From the NCBI RefSeq assembly GCF_009360615.1, contig NZ_SPEY01000030.1:1-61024 (forward strand): DNA of 61,024 nt, given 5' to 3'. How positions within the stretch are numbered: position 1 is the stretch's first letter; every line of letters starts with the position of its first letter. Under the pieces are notes generated by a model. It was not told where the DNA came from. It searched no databases and saw only the letters and a program-made list of their open reading frames with translations. Of this stretch, positions 53,471-61,024 are shown piece by piece. This DNA is from Comamonas sp. Lineage in GTDB: Bacteria > Pseudomonadota > Gammaproteobacteria > Burkholderiales > Burkholderiaceae_C. A program made the position numbers and the translations under genes.

Positions 53471-56400
53471 GTTTGCCTCCCAGCCCTTCGCGGCGTGTAT
53501 TGGGTTTCATGCGGCGCAGCACCACCAGGCGCAGTGCCGGGACCACCAGCAGCAGGAATACCGGGCCGATCAGCATGCCGCCCACCACCACGGTGGCCAG
53601 GGGACGCTGCACCTCGCTGCCGATGCTGTGAGAGATGGCTGCGGGTAGCAGGCCGATGCAGGCCGACAGAGCCGTCATCAACAGCGGACGCATGCGACTG
53701 CGGTAGGCTTCGCCTACGGCGCGTGTGGGCTCGTGTCCCATGGCACGCAAGTCCTTGTAGACGCTGAGAATCAGAATCCCGTCCATGACGGACACGCCCA
53801 GCAGGGAGATGAAACCGATGATGGCGGAGACGCTGAGCACCTGACCCGAGACATACAGGGCCAGAATGCCGCCAATCACCGTGAATGGCACTGAGGCCAG
53901 CGTCAGCAGGCAGTAGGTGAAGTTGTTGAACAACGCATAGAGCAATGCAAAGACCAGGCAGAAAGCCACCGGAATCGCGATCATCATGCGGGCCTTGGCC
54001 TGCTGAAGCGCTTCAAACTCCCCGGCATAGATGATGCGGTAGCCCTGAGGCAGTTGCACCTCCTGGGCAATGCGGCGCTGGACTTCGCTGACCGTGCTGC
54101 CCAGATCTCGTCCCCGGGCGGAGAACTTGATGGGGATGTAGCGCTCGTTGCTTTCACGGTAGATATAGGTCGCCCCCGTGTCCAGCGTGATCGTGGCAAT
54201 GTCCGACAGCGGCACATACGAGGTCCCGCCCGATGCGGTGGTGTAGCCCACGCGCAGATTGCGCACGCTCTCTGGGGAGGCACGGCTGGTCTCCGCGAAG
54301 CGAACCGTCAGGCCGAACTGTTTTTCGCCTTCCAGTACCGTGGTGGCCTGGGTGCCTGCCAGCGCCGTCTGGATGGTGCTGGCGACATCGCCGGTGTTGA
54401 GGCCATAGCGTGCCGCTTTCTGACGGTCGATCTGGATGTTCATGTTGGGCTGGCCCAGCACATGGAATACGCCGAGATCGGCCACACCGTCGATATGCCC
54501 CATGACGTCGTAGACATGGTCGGCAATTTTTTCCAGCGTGGGTAGGTCGGGGCCGATGATCTTGACGGAGTTGGCCCCTTTCACACCGGAAAGGCCTTCT
54601 TGCACATTGTCCTGAATGTATTGAGAAAAGTTGAAACTCACCCCGGGGAACTCCGTGGCGAAACGGTTTTGCAGCTCGTTGACCAGACGCGTCTTGGTCA
54701 TGCCGGGGCGCCATTTCTCAAAGGGCTGAAGCGGGGCAAACAGCTCCACGTTGTTGAAGCCCGAAGCGTCCGATCCGTCGTCCGGTCGGCCGTGCTGCGA
54801 CACCACGGTGATGACCTCCGGATACTCGTTGATGATCTGGCGCATACGGTCGGTACGCGAGCGTCCCGACTCCAGCGAGATGGTGGGTGGCATGGAGGCC
54901 CGAATCCACAAATTGCCTTCTTCCAGCGCAGGCAGAAATTCGCTGCCCAGCTGCGTGGCCATGAGCGCGCCGCCAGCCAGTGCAGCGACACCCAGCATGA
55001 CCACCAGGCGAGCGTTCCTGAGCGTCCAGCTCAGGGCCGGCTCATAGATGCGATGGATGGCGTGAACGACAAAGGTTTCCTTCTCCTCGATCTTGGCGGG
55101 AAGCAGATAGCTGGCCAGCACCGGCGTGATGGTGAACGTGGCAATCAGCGCGCCGGCCAGCGCATAGCCATAGGTTCTGGCCATGGGGCCGAAGATCTGG
55201 CCTTCCACGCCCTGCATGGCAAACAGCGGCGTGAACGCGGCAATCGTGATGCAGGTCGAGAACAGCACTGAGCTGTCGACCTGGGTGGCACTCAAATAGA
55301 TCATGCGCAACCGAGAGGTCCAGCCATCCCCGGGCTGGGTGCGCGCACCGTCGGGGCCCTTGGACATGGCCTTGAGCAGTGAGGCCCGGATGGGGGCCGG
55401 CCTCTGGAAATTGCGGAAGATGTTCTCCACCAGAATCACGGCCGCATCCACGATGATGCCGAAGTCCACCGCGCCCAGCGACAGCAGATTGGCGGACTCG
55501 CCCGTCAGCACCAGCATCATGATGCTGAAGAACAATGCGAAGGGAATGTTGATGCTGACGATGACGGCGCTGCGCAGATCGCCCAGAAATATCCATTGGA
55601 TGAGGAAGACCAGCAGACAGCCGAAGATCAGGTTATGCAGCACGGTATGCGTCGTCACGCCCACCAGCACGGCGCGGTCGTAGTAGGGCTCGAGCTTGAC
55701 GCCGGCGGGCAGGCTTCCGTCGGCGTTGATCTTCTGCACCGCAGCCTTTACCTTGTCGATCACATCGCTGGTGTGCAAGGTGCGGTTCATGATGACCACG
55801 CCAGTCACCACATCGTTCTGGTTGTCGCGGCCTGCCTCGCCCAAGCGCGGTATCGTGCCTTCCCGGATGCTGGCCACATCCTTGATCTGAATGGGCATGC
55901 CGTTTTTCTGGCCCACGACGATATTGGCAATATCGTCCAGGTTGTTGACCAGACCCAGGCCGCGAATGTTCACCGACTGGTCGCCCACGCTGATGGCGCG
56001 CCCGCCTACGTTGAGGTTGGCATTGCCTATGGAATCCAGCAGGTTCTTGAGTGTGATGCCATAGGCCTCAAGCCGCTTGGGGTCGGCATCGACATGGTAT
56101 TCCTTGGTCGTGCCGCCCCAGGTCACGACTTGCACCACGCCGGGCACGGTCAGCAGCCGTTTTTCGATCACCCAGTTCTGCAGGGTGCGCAGATCGGTCA
56201 GGCTGTAGCTTGAAGGCCCCTTGACCTGGTAGCGCAGGATTTCCCCCACCAGGCTGGAAGCCTGGATCTGCGGCTGCACACCGCCGGGCAGGTTCACATT
56301 GGCCTGCAGATTGTTGGCCACCTGCGACAGCGCAAAATAATAGTCCGTGCCGTATTTGAAGGTGATGCGCACAAAGGACAGGCCGTAGAACGATGTGGAG

Positions 56401-56648
56401 CGGATGTTGTCCACATTGGGGGTGGTGGCCAGCCCGATCTCCATCGGACGTGTGTAGTAGCGCTCCATCTCCTCGGCGGACAGGCCGGAGGCTTGGGCCG
56501 TGATTTCGAGAATCACGGGCGCAGGGTTGGGGTAGGCCTCCACATTGAGCTTGGAGAAGGCCAGCAGGCCCGCGCCCATGAAGGCCAGCAGGGCCAGCAG
56601 CACGATGGGGCGGCGCGAAAGAACAAAGGCCAGCAAAGGTCTGAACAC
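53463..56648 (-). CDS. RND efflux permease, heavy-metal (CzcA/CusA) type
   Basis: The 1061-residue inner-membrane pump has 12 membrane segments and two large periplasmic loops. The TM4 sequence VDFGIIVDAAVILVENIFRN has the D-x4-D-x6-E-like pattern of HME transporters that export divalent or monovalent metals. Loops with RSTSFYGLSFVRITFKYGTDYYFA and RQKAARYGLNTGDVASTIQ fit CzcA/CusA. The substrate metal is not determined. The GTG at 56648 has AGGAG seven bases upstream; a longer frame starts at 56687 without such a site. Confidence 0.92.
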   Translation of the reverse strand: MFRPLLAFVLSRRPIVLLALLAFMGAGLLAFSKLNVEAYPNPAPVILEITAQASGLSAEEMERYYTRPMEIGLATTPNVDNIRSTSFYGLSFVRITFKYGTDYYFALSQVANNLQANVNLPGGVQPQIQASSLVGEILRYQVKGPSSYSLTDLRTLQNWVIEKRLLTVPGVVQVVTWGGTTKEYHVDADPKRLEAYGITLKNLLDSIGNANLNVGGRAISVGDQSVNIRGLGLVNNLDDIANIVVGQKNGMPIQIKDVASIREGTIPRLGEAGRDNQNDVVTGVVIMNRTLHTSDVIDKVKAAVQKINADGSLPAGVKLEPYYDRAVLVGVTTHTVLHNLIFGCLLVFLIQWIFLGDLRSAVIVSINIPFALFFSIMMLVLTGESANLLSLGAVDFGIIVDAAVILVENIFRNFQRPAPIRASLLKAMSKGPDGARTQPGDGWTSRLRMIYLSATQVDSSVLFSTCITIAAFTPLFAMQGVEGQIFGPMARTYGYALAGALIATFTITPVLASYLLPAKIEEKETFVVHAIHRIYEPALSWTLRNARLVVMLGVAALAGGALMATQLGSEFLPALEEGNLWIRASMPPTISLESGRSRTDRMRQIINEYPEVITVVSQHGRPDDGSDASGFNNVELFAPLQPFEKWRPGMTKTRLVNELQNRFATEFPGVSFNFSQYIQDNVQEGLSGVKGANSVKIIGPDLPTLEKIADHVYDVMGHIDGVADLGVFHVLGQPNMNIQIDRQKAARYGLNTGDVASTIQTALAGTQATTVLEGEKQFGLTVRFAETSRASPESVRNLRVGYTTASGGTSYVPLSDIATITLDTGATYIYRESNERYIPIKFSARGRDLGSTVSEVQRRIAQEVQLPQGYRIIYAGEFEALQQAKARMMIAIPVAFCLVFALLYALFNNFTYCLLTLASVPFTVIGGILALYVSGQVLSVSAIIGFISLLGVSVMDGILILSVYKDLRAMGHEPTRAVGEAYRSRMRPLLMTALSACIGLLPAAISHSIGSEVQRPLATVVVGGMLIGPVFLLLVVPALRLVVLRRMKPNTRREGLGGKRA

Positions 56649-56676
56649 GGCAATACTCCTGATGCAGACGGCAGTC

Positions 56677-57900
56677 TTACTGCGCACCTGTCTCGTACAG
56701 GCTGCTCAGGAACAGCGCGTTTTTGCGGGCGATCAGCTGATCGCTGTGGAGACCTTGCTCGATCTGTACCCAGCCGTCGGCAGTCTTGCCGCGCACTACG
56801 ACGGCCTTGGTAAACAACGGCCCCTTTGCATCCTTGCCCATGGCCAGCCACACCACGTCATGGCCGTTGCCTTCGCGCACCACGGCCTGGGCGGGCACAG
56901 CCAGACTGTCTTCCGCGGCGGCGACGGTGATATTGAAGTCCGCCGTCATCTGCGGGCGCAACACATGGTCGGGATCGGCGACCTCTGCACGCACCACCAA
57001 ACGGCGGCTTTCGGCATCGACACTGTCGCCGACATAGGAGACCTTGGCGTCAAAACTCCTGCCTGGCCATGCTGCGACATGGACCTGCACCGGCTGGCCC
57101 AGCCGGTACTGGCTGAACTCGGACTCGGGAACATTGGCTACCATCCACAGCGAGCGCATGTCGGAAACCACGATCGGGGCAGGGTCGCTACCGGGTTGCA
57201 CCAGTTGCCCTGGCTGTGTGCTGCGCAAAGTCACGCGGCCGGAGATCGGGCTTTTGACGGCGAATTCGAGGCCGATCTTGCGCTCACGCTCGATGCGGCT
57301 GATGTCCGCGTCGCTCAGGTCAAACAGGCGCAGATTCTGGTGGGCTGCGTCATAGGCGGCCTTGGCGCTTTGCTGGTCGGCCTGGGCCTGAAGAAATTCC
57401 TTCTGGGGAATGCTGTTGTCCCTGGACAGCGTCTCGGCGCGCTTGAGGGTTTCGTTGGAATTGCGCAAAGTGGCACTGGCACTGATCAGTGCGGAGGCGG
57501 CCTGGGCCATCTCCGGGACTGCCACGGTGTAGAGCACCTGGCCCGTCCGGACATCGTCTCCCGCCTTGACCAGCACTTGCGAAACCCGACCCTGATACGG
57601 CGAGAGCACCTTGGCGGTGCGATCCTGGTTGAAGTCGATGACGCCGATGGAGTGGCGCACATTGCTGAATTCGTGCGTTTCGGGGTTGCCGATGTCGAAG
57701 CTGGCCACCTGGTCGGGCTGAACCCGCACGATGCCCTTGTCCACTTTGCCGGCAATCGTGTCTGCGGGCGCTTCCTCTGCCCGTGCATTGTGGGAGCCGG
57801 CATAGATGATGCCACCGACGCAAGCCAGGCAGAGCAGCGCAGCCATTGCGATGATGGTGATGCGCTTTGAGGAGGAGCGGGGGGCGCTTGGGGCGGTCAT
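56677..57900 (-). CDS. RND periplasmic adaptor (CzcB/HlyD type)
   Basis: The 407-residue protein has one N-terminal membrane segment (about 15-35), barrel-sandwich and coiled-coil domains (VLSPYQGRVSQVLVKAGDDVRTGQVLYTV; KSPISGRVTLRSTQPGQLVQPG) and a C-terminal beta-barrel (VPAQAVVREGNGHDVVWLA). It links the permease to the outer-membrane channel. The ATG at 57900 follows AAGGA at good spacing. First gene of the pump operon. Confidence 0.92.
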   Translation of the reverse strand: MTAPSAPRSSSKRITIIAMAALLCLACVGGIIYAGSHNARAEEAPADTIAGKVDKGIVRVQPDQVASFDIGNPETHEFSNVRHSIGVIDFNQDRTAKVLSPYQGRVSQVLVKAGDDVRTGQVLYTVAVPEMAQAASALISASATLRNSNETLKRAETLSRDNSIPQKEFLQAQADQQSAKAAYDAAHQNLRLFDLSDADISRIERERKIGLEFAVKSPISGRVTLRSTQPGQLVQPGSDPAPIVVSDMRSLWMVANVPESEFSQYRLGQPVQVHVAAWPGRSFDAKVSYVGDSVDAESRRLVVRAEVADPDHVLRPQMTADFNITVAAAEDSLAVPAQAVVREGNGHDVVWLAMGKDAKGPLFTKAVVVRGKTADGWVQIEQGLHSDQLIARKNALFLSSLYETGAQ

Positions 57901-58015
57901 GAGGGCCATCCTTTGGATCGAACTGCTGGCTGTCAGCGGCCTGCGTTGTAGGCGCGCAGTCCGCAACAGTGCTGCCGAAGTTAAGCCCCATATGCTTTAC
58001 ATCAGCTTTAAATCC

Positions 58016-59494
58016 TCAGCCGTGCTCTGTATTGCGCGCCTGAACAGCGGGTCGTTCCCGTACCTCGCAAGGCAGCGTGATTTCGAAACAGGCGCCGAGC
58101 CCAGCCCTTTCGACCAAGGCAAATCGCCCCCCGAGGCGTTCCACAATGCGCTGGGCAATGGACAGGCCCAGGCCTGAGCCCTCGGGCTGTCCATGATCTC
58201 CGCGCCAGAAGGGCAGCATCAGATGGCTGCGCGCATGCTCATCCAGCGGCGGGCCATCGTCCTGAACGTGGACTATCAGCGTGCTGTCGTGATGATGCAG
58301 CCGCAGTTTGATCTGCGGGCCGCCATAACGGATGGCGTTGTCCAGCAGGTTGGAAATCACTTCGCCCAGCAGCACCGGTGAGCCATGGAGCATGAATTCC
58401 CGCTTTGGGTCAGTATGGTTCTCCAGCTCCAGGCTTTTGCCAGCGGTCAGGGCGAGGCTGCGCCAGCGGGCCGCGGGCTCCAGCATTGCCTCGACTGCCT
58501 CGAAAACCTCGGGCTCTGCTGCGGAGTCTTCGGCGACACGGGCAAAGGCCAGCAACTGCTTGACCATGCGCGCCCCGCGTGTGGCCACTTCATCGAGCTG
58601 AGCCAGAACCTCGGCATCCATGGGTTGTGTGGGGTCGGACTTCTGAATGCGGCGCATGTCACCGACCAGCAGCCGAATTCCTGCCATGGGGGTCTGCAGC
58701 TGGTGGGCTGCATCGGCAATGAAGCGGCGCTGCTCGCTGACCGACGCCTGCAGTCGCTGAAGCAACGAATTGGTGTGTGCCACCAATTCGCGAAGCTCCT
58801 GCGGGACTTGCTCGACGGGCAGTGGAGAGAGGTTGTCATCGCCGTGAGCGACGACCAGGGCGCTGAGCTGGCGTGTCGGAGAGAGTGCTCTGCGAATGCT
58901 GTAGTAGAACAGCGGAATGATGAAGAAGCCCACAATCAGCGCGGGCAGGAATATGGCGGTGGCAATCTCGTCTTTGACCTGCCGGCGCTTTTCCTTGGAC
59001 TCCGCCACCACCACCCATACGGCCTCATCGCCGGGAGAGGGCTGAAAGCGCTGAGCCACCACGCGCAGCGGCGTATGGCTGCGCCGGCCCGTATGGTCGA
59101 AGAAGATGGCTTGCGGGTCGGTTCGGGCCTCAATTTCGGGAATCTCCAGATGCATGTCGCCCATCAACGTGCGTCCGGTGGCCGTATGAACCGAGTAGTG
59201 GCTCAGCGACAGTGAGTCGAACACCAGCGAGTCGGCAGTTTCCTTGCTGGCGGCAAAGCTGGCCACACCGTCATTCCAGCGCAGTTGGGCAGACAGTGCC
59301 TGGGCATCGTCTGCCAGCAAGCGGTCGAACGACGTGTTGGTGCTGCGCCCGGCCAGCAGATAGGCTGCACTGGTCGCCAGCAATGCACAGGCTACCCATA
59401 GCGAGACCACGGGCAGCATCAGTTGCTTGAGCAGGCTGGGGTTGATCCAGCCGAGAGGGTTGAGGTTGGCGCGGCCTGGCGAGGGCGTGTTCAC
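58016..59494 (-). CDS. Sensor histidine kinase, TctE-like
   Basis: The 492-residue membrane kinase has two transmembrane segments (about 23-47 and 178-200) around a periplasmic sensor of 2CSK-N type, the phosphorylated His about H264 (RRFIADAAHQLQTPMAGIRLL), N box VISNLLDNAIRYGG and G boxes VQDDGPPL and EGSGLGLSIAQRIVERLGG. HQLQTP is typical of TctE-like sensors. Encoded just upstream of the pump operon on the same strand, so it probably controls it in response to metal or envelope stress. Confidence 0.92.
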   Translation of the reverse strand: MNTPSPGRANLNPLGWINPSLLKQLMLPVVSLWVACALLATSAAYLLAGRSTNTSFDRLLADDAQALSAQLRWNDGVASFAASKETADSLVFDSLSLSHYSVHTATGRTLMGDMHLEIPEIEARTDPQAIFFDHTGRRSHTPLRVVAQRFQPSPGDEAVWVVVAESKEKRRQVKDEIATAIFLPALIVGFFIIPLFYYSIRRALSPTRQLSALVVAHGDDNLSPLPVEQVPQELRELVAHTNSLLQRLQASVSEQRRFIADAAHQLQTPMAGIRLLVGDMRRIQKSDPTQPMDAEVLAQLDEVATRGARMVKQLLAFARVAEDSAAEPEVFEAVEAMLEPAARWRSLALTAGKSLELENHTDPKREFMLHGSPVLLGEVISNLLDNAIRYGGPQIKLRLHHHDSTLIVHVQDDGPPLDEHARSHLMLPFWRGDHGQPEGSGLGLSIAQRIVERLGGRFALVERAGLGACFEITLPCEVRERPAVQARNTEHG

Positions 59495-60156
59495 AGCAGC
59501 TCCAGCGCGTAGCCCACGCCACGCAGGGTGACGATGTTGACTCCCGCTGGCGCCAGCTTGCGGCGCAGCTTGAGGATGTAGATCTCCACCGAGTTGGCGC
59601 TGAAGTTGCTTTCCCAGCTCGACATCGCCGAGATGATGCGTGCCTTGGGCACGGCGCTGCCAGGCGAAGACATCAAGAGCTCCAGCAGTGCGGCCTCGCG
59701 CGGACTCAGCGCCAAGCGCTCCTCCTCGCAGTGCAACTCCTTGGTATCGGTGTTGAAGCGCAAGCGGCCCAGGCTCAGCAAATTGCTGGCATTCCCATTT
59801 CGCCTGCGGGTGACGGCGCGCAGGCGCGCCACCAGCTCCTCCGGTTCGAAGGGTTTGGCCAGGTAGTCATCGGCACCGTTGTTCAGACCCTGAACGCGGC
59901 TTGTCAGACCATCGTTGGCGGTGAGAATGAGGACGGCCAGGTCTTTGCCCTGACTGCGCCAGCGCGAGAGCACTTCCAGGCCGCTGCGCCGGGGCAATCC
60001 CAGATCCAGAACGGCAGCATCGTAGTCCTGCGTGGCCGATGCCGAGAGCGCGTATTCGCCATCCGTGACGACATCCACCTGCCAACCCTCGGCCTGAAGC
60101 ATGCGGCTGATGCCCAGACGCAGGGCGGGATCGTCTTCTACAACAAGTACACGCAT
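59491..60156 (-). CDS. OmpR-family response regulator, TctD-like
   Basis: The 221-residue protein has a receiver (D51 in AAVLDLGLPRRSG, Lys in YLAKPFEPEEL) and a winged-helix domain (LALSPREAALLELLMSSPGSAVPKARI to VEIYILKLRRKLAPAGVNIVTLRGVGYAL). It overlaps the kinase gene by four bases. The ATG at 60156 is the classical start MRVLVVEDDP; a longer frame to 60207 lacks family sequence. Confidence 0.93.
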   Translation of the reverse strand: MRVLVVEDDPALRLGISRMLQAEGWQVDVVTDGEYALSASATQDYDAAVLDLGLPRRSGLEVLSRWRSQGKDLAVLILTANDGLTSRVQGLNNGADDYLAKPFEPEELVARLRAVTRRRNGNASNLLSLGRLRFNTDTKELHCEEERLALSPREAALLELLMSSPGSAVPKARIISAMSSWESNFSANSVEIYILKLRRKLAPAGVNIVTLRGVGYALELL

Positions 60157-60650
60157 GGTTTTCTTCAATCCAAGAAGTGAAAGTGTTCGACGCCATTTTT
60201 GCGCCAAATGTCGCGCTATTGTGTGCCGGCATGGGTATCACCAAGCCGCAGTCCTGCTCAGACCGCCTTCTGGTGCCAATACAGGCGTGCATGGCTGTGG
60301 TCACGGCCTGCAGGGTATGCCCAAACACATTTCTCCATGACGCGGATGCCCCGAGCCGCATGTGCCCGCTGTTCTACGGCCCTCTATAGGGGGTTGTGTT
60401 GTACGACCGGCCACGGGTCCTTCCTGCATAGCTTGGAAGCGGGTAATTCGAGCCGCGTTGTCGGACTGTTCAGCGGGTTGCCTAAGGGGGGTAACTGAAG
60501 ATCTGAACTCTACGAATCAGCAGCGTTGTGCAGTCGTAAGCGTAGAGGTGGCAACCGGAGGGGGTTAAGTGAACCTGGCCTGTGGGGGTATCTGGCCCGG
60601 ATCCTTGGAGGTAGATCGGCACGATCTGGGGGTACATCCTGCAGCGTGCT
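60157..60650. other. Non-coding flank left of the tRNA-adjacent repeats
   Basis: No gene recognised. It should contain the promoter of the regulator-kinase-pump operon on the minus strand. TGGGGGTA occurs at 60583 and 60627, extending leftward the G-rich repeats described at the tRNA side. Confidence 0.4.
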
Positions 60651-60684
60651 TTGGGGGCACAAATGAAATGTGCCCCCAATTTTT
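60651..60684 (+). terminator. Hairpin with T run in the tRNA flank
   Basis: TTGGGGGCACA (60651-60661) pairs perfectly with TGTGCCCCCAA (60669-60679) over a 7-base loop, followed by five T. It has terminator form on the plus strand, but no plus-strand gene precedes it; it may instead be a recombinase binding structure. Confidence 0.5.
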
Positions 60685-60759
60685 GAAAGCATGCCCCCAA
60701 ATGTGCCCCCACATATGCGTGGATGCTATTGGACTCCGGTGGACTTCCGTGGAAAGAAA
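60652..60759. repeat. Clustered short repeats, candidate integration arm sites
   Basis: TGGGGGCA (60652-60659) and three inverted copies TGCCCCCA (60671-60678, 60692-60699, 60704-60711) lie within 60 bases. They are followed by direct 10-bp units starting TGGACTCCGG, TGGACTTCCG and TGGAAAGAAA at 60730, 60740 and 60750. Such arrays next to a tRNA 3' end resemble the arm sites and flanks of tyrosine-recombinase elements. No integrase gene is present in the window. Confidence 0.6.
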
Positions 60760-60781
60760 AAGGCCGTTTTCAGAGGAGAAA

Positions 60782-60817
60782 TAAAAAAGTCCGGAAGCCT
60801 TTGGAAGCTTCCGGACT
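60782..60817 (-). terminator. Rho-independent terminator of tRNA-Arg
   Basis: AGTCCGGAAGC (60788-60798) pairs with GCTTCCGGACT (60807-60817). Read on the minus strand it is followed by six T, seven bases after the tRNA CCA end. Confidence 0.92.
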
Positions 60818-60823
60818 AGAAGA

Positions 60824-60898
60824 TGGTCCCCCCGACAGGAATCGAACCTGTATCTGTCGCTTAGGAGGCGACCGTTCTATCCATTGAACTACGGGGAG
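60824..60898 (-). tRNA. tRNA-Arg (anticodon CCT)
   Basis: On the minus strand the cloverleaf is complete: acceptor CTCCCCG with CGGGGGG, D arm GTTC/GAAC, anticodon arm GTCGC-CTCCTAA-GCGAC giving anticodon CCT (reads AGG), T arm ACAGG-TTCGATT-CCTGT, discriminator A and an encoded CCA. A terminator follows. Its 3' end faces the repeat-rich region, a frequent integration target for islands. Confidence 0.97.
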
Positions 60899-60949
60899 GG
60901 ACGCTGGATTCTACCCGTGTTGCCAGCCTGCGGATTCCAACCGACTTAT

Positions 60950-61024
60950 TTATGCCGGCTCTGTGCGGTTGACTTCGACAGAGACGTGGGAGAGTTCTTC
61001 GTGTATCGACAGCAACTGGCGGAT
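60950..61024 (-). CDS. C-terminal end of an unidentified protein (partial)
   Basis: The last 24 codons of a minus-strand gene run into the window edge and end with TAA at 60950; the visible residues close with HEELSHVSVEVNRTEPA. Too short to assign to a family. Its codon use and orientation fit a real gene upstream of the tRNA. Confidence 0.45.
   Translation of the reverse strand: MRQLLSIHEELSHVSVEVNRTEPA

Noticed and set aside
60651..60711. Clustered repeats considered as a CRISPR array
   Set aside because: Units are only 8 bp, in both orientations, without regular spacers and without cas genes.

Overview
The window looks like a chromosomal segment of a high-GC betaproteobacterium of the Comamonadaceae, probably Comamonas or a close relative. 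That is inferred from gene order and family content (a Pil/Chp chemotaxis operon preceded by a rubredoxin, the yqgE-ruvX-pyrR-pyrB-pyrX string, a Bug-type substrate-binding protein, a DUF4148 protein, and a structured intergenic repeat of a kind common in this family). No 16S gene or other species marker is present.

Layout. 1-7 kb: end of purH, a membrane-anchored cytochrome c, a PAP2-like membrane protein, an amino-acid permease, 3-methyladenine glycosylase tag, and hemL/thiD on the minus strand. 7-17.4 kb: rubredoxin followed by pilG-pilH-pilI-pilJ and a 2196-residue ChpA hybrid kinase, which together form the signalling system for type IV pilus motility. 17.6-24.2 kb: photolyase, then yqgE-ruvX-pyrR-pyrB, a dihydroorotase-like pyrX without its metal-binding histidines, and an acyltransferase. 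24.3-29 kb: a LysR regulator, an 8-oxoguanine-deaminase-type amidohydrolase and an NCS2 purine/pyrimidine permease (purine salvage), then an ArsC-like protein. 29.2-38.4 kb: an HtrA/Deg protease, an unusual ABC-ATPase/tyrosine-phosphatase fusion with a small roadblock-like partner, a QseBC-like two-component pair, two diguanylate cyclases (GAF-GGDEF and a duplicated PAS-like sensor-GGDEF) and a MliC-like lipoprotein. 38.6-44.5 kb: a divergent LysR/Bug pair with a beta-propeller protein, a chromate transporter and a YdeI-like protein. 44.7-48 kb: a DUF4148 protein, a broken DUF3455 gene, a Tat-exported ferritin-like protein, and an ECF sigma/anti-sigma pair. 48-52 kb: a gene-poor stretch with locally AT-rich DNA that carries a DarG/TARG1-like macro-domain gene and a convergent gene fusing an AlpA-type HTH to a nucleoside 2-deoxyribosyltransferase-like domain. 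52-60.2 kb: an RND efflux operon of CzcA type with its own TctDE-like regulators. 60.2-61 kb: a repeat-rich, attachment-site-like region next to tRNA-Arg(CCT), and the end of one more gene.

The two places most likely to hold undescribed biology are the ABC-ATPase/phosphatase fusion with its roadblock-like neighbour (31-33.1 kb) and the macro-domain plus AlpA-deoxyribosyltransferase pair (49.3-51 kb). The second lies left of a tRNA 3' end whose flank looks like an integration site. All functional statements come from motif recognition by eye; no database search was run.
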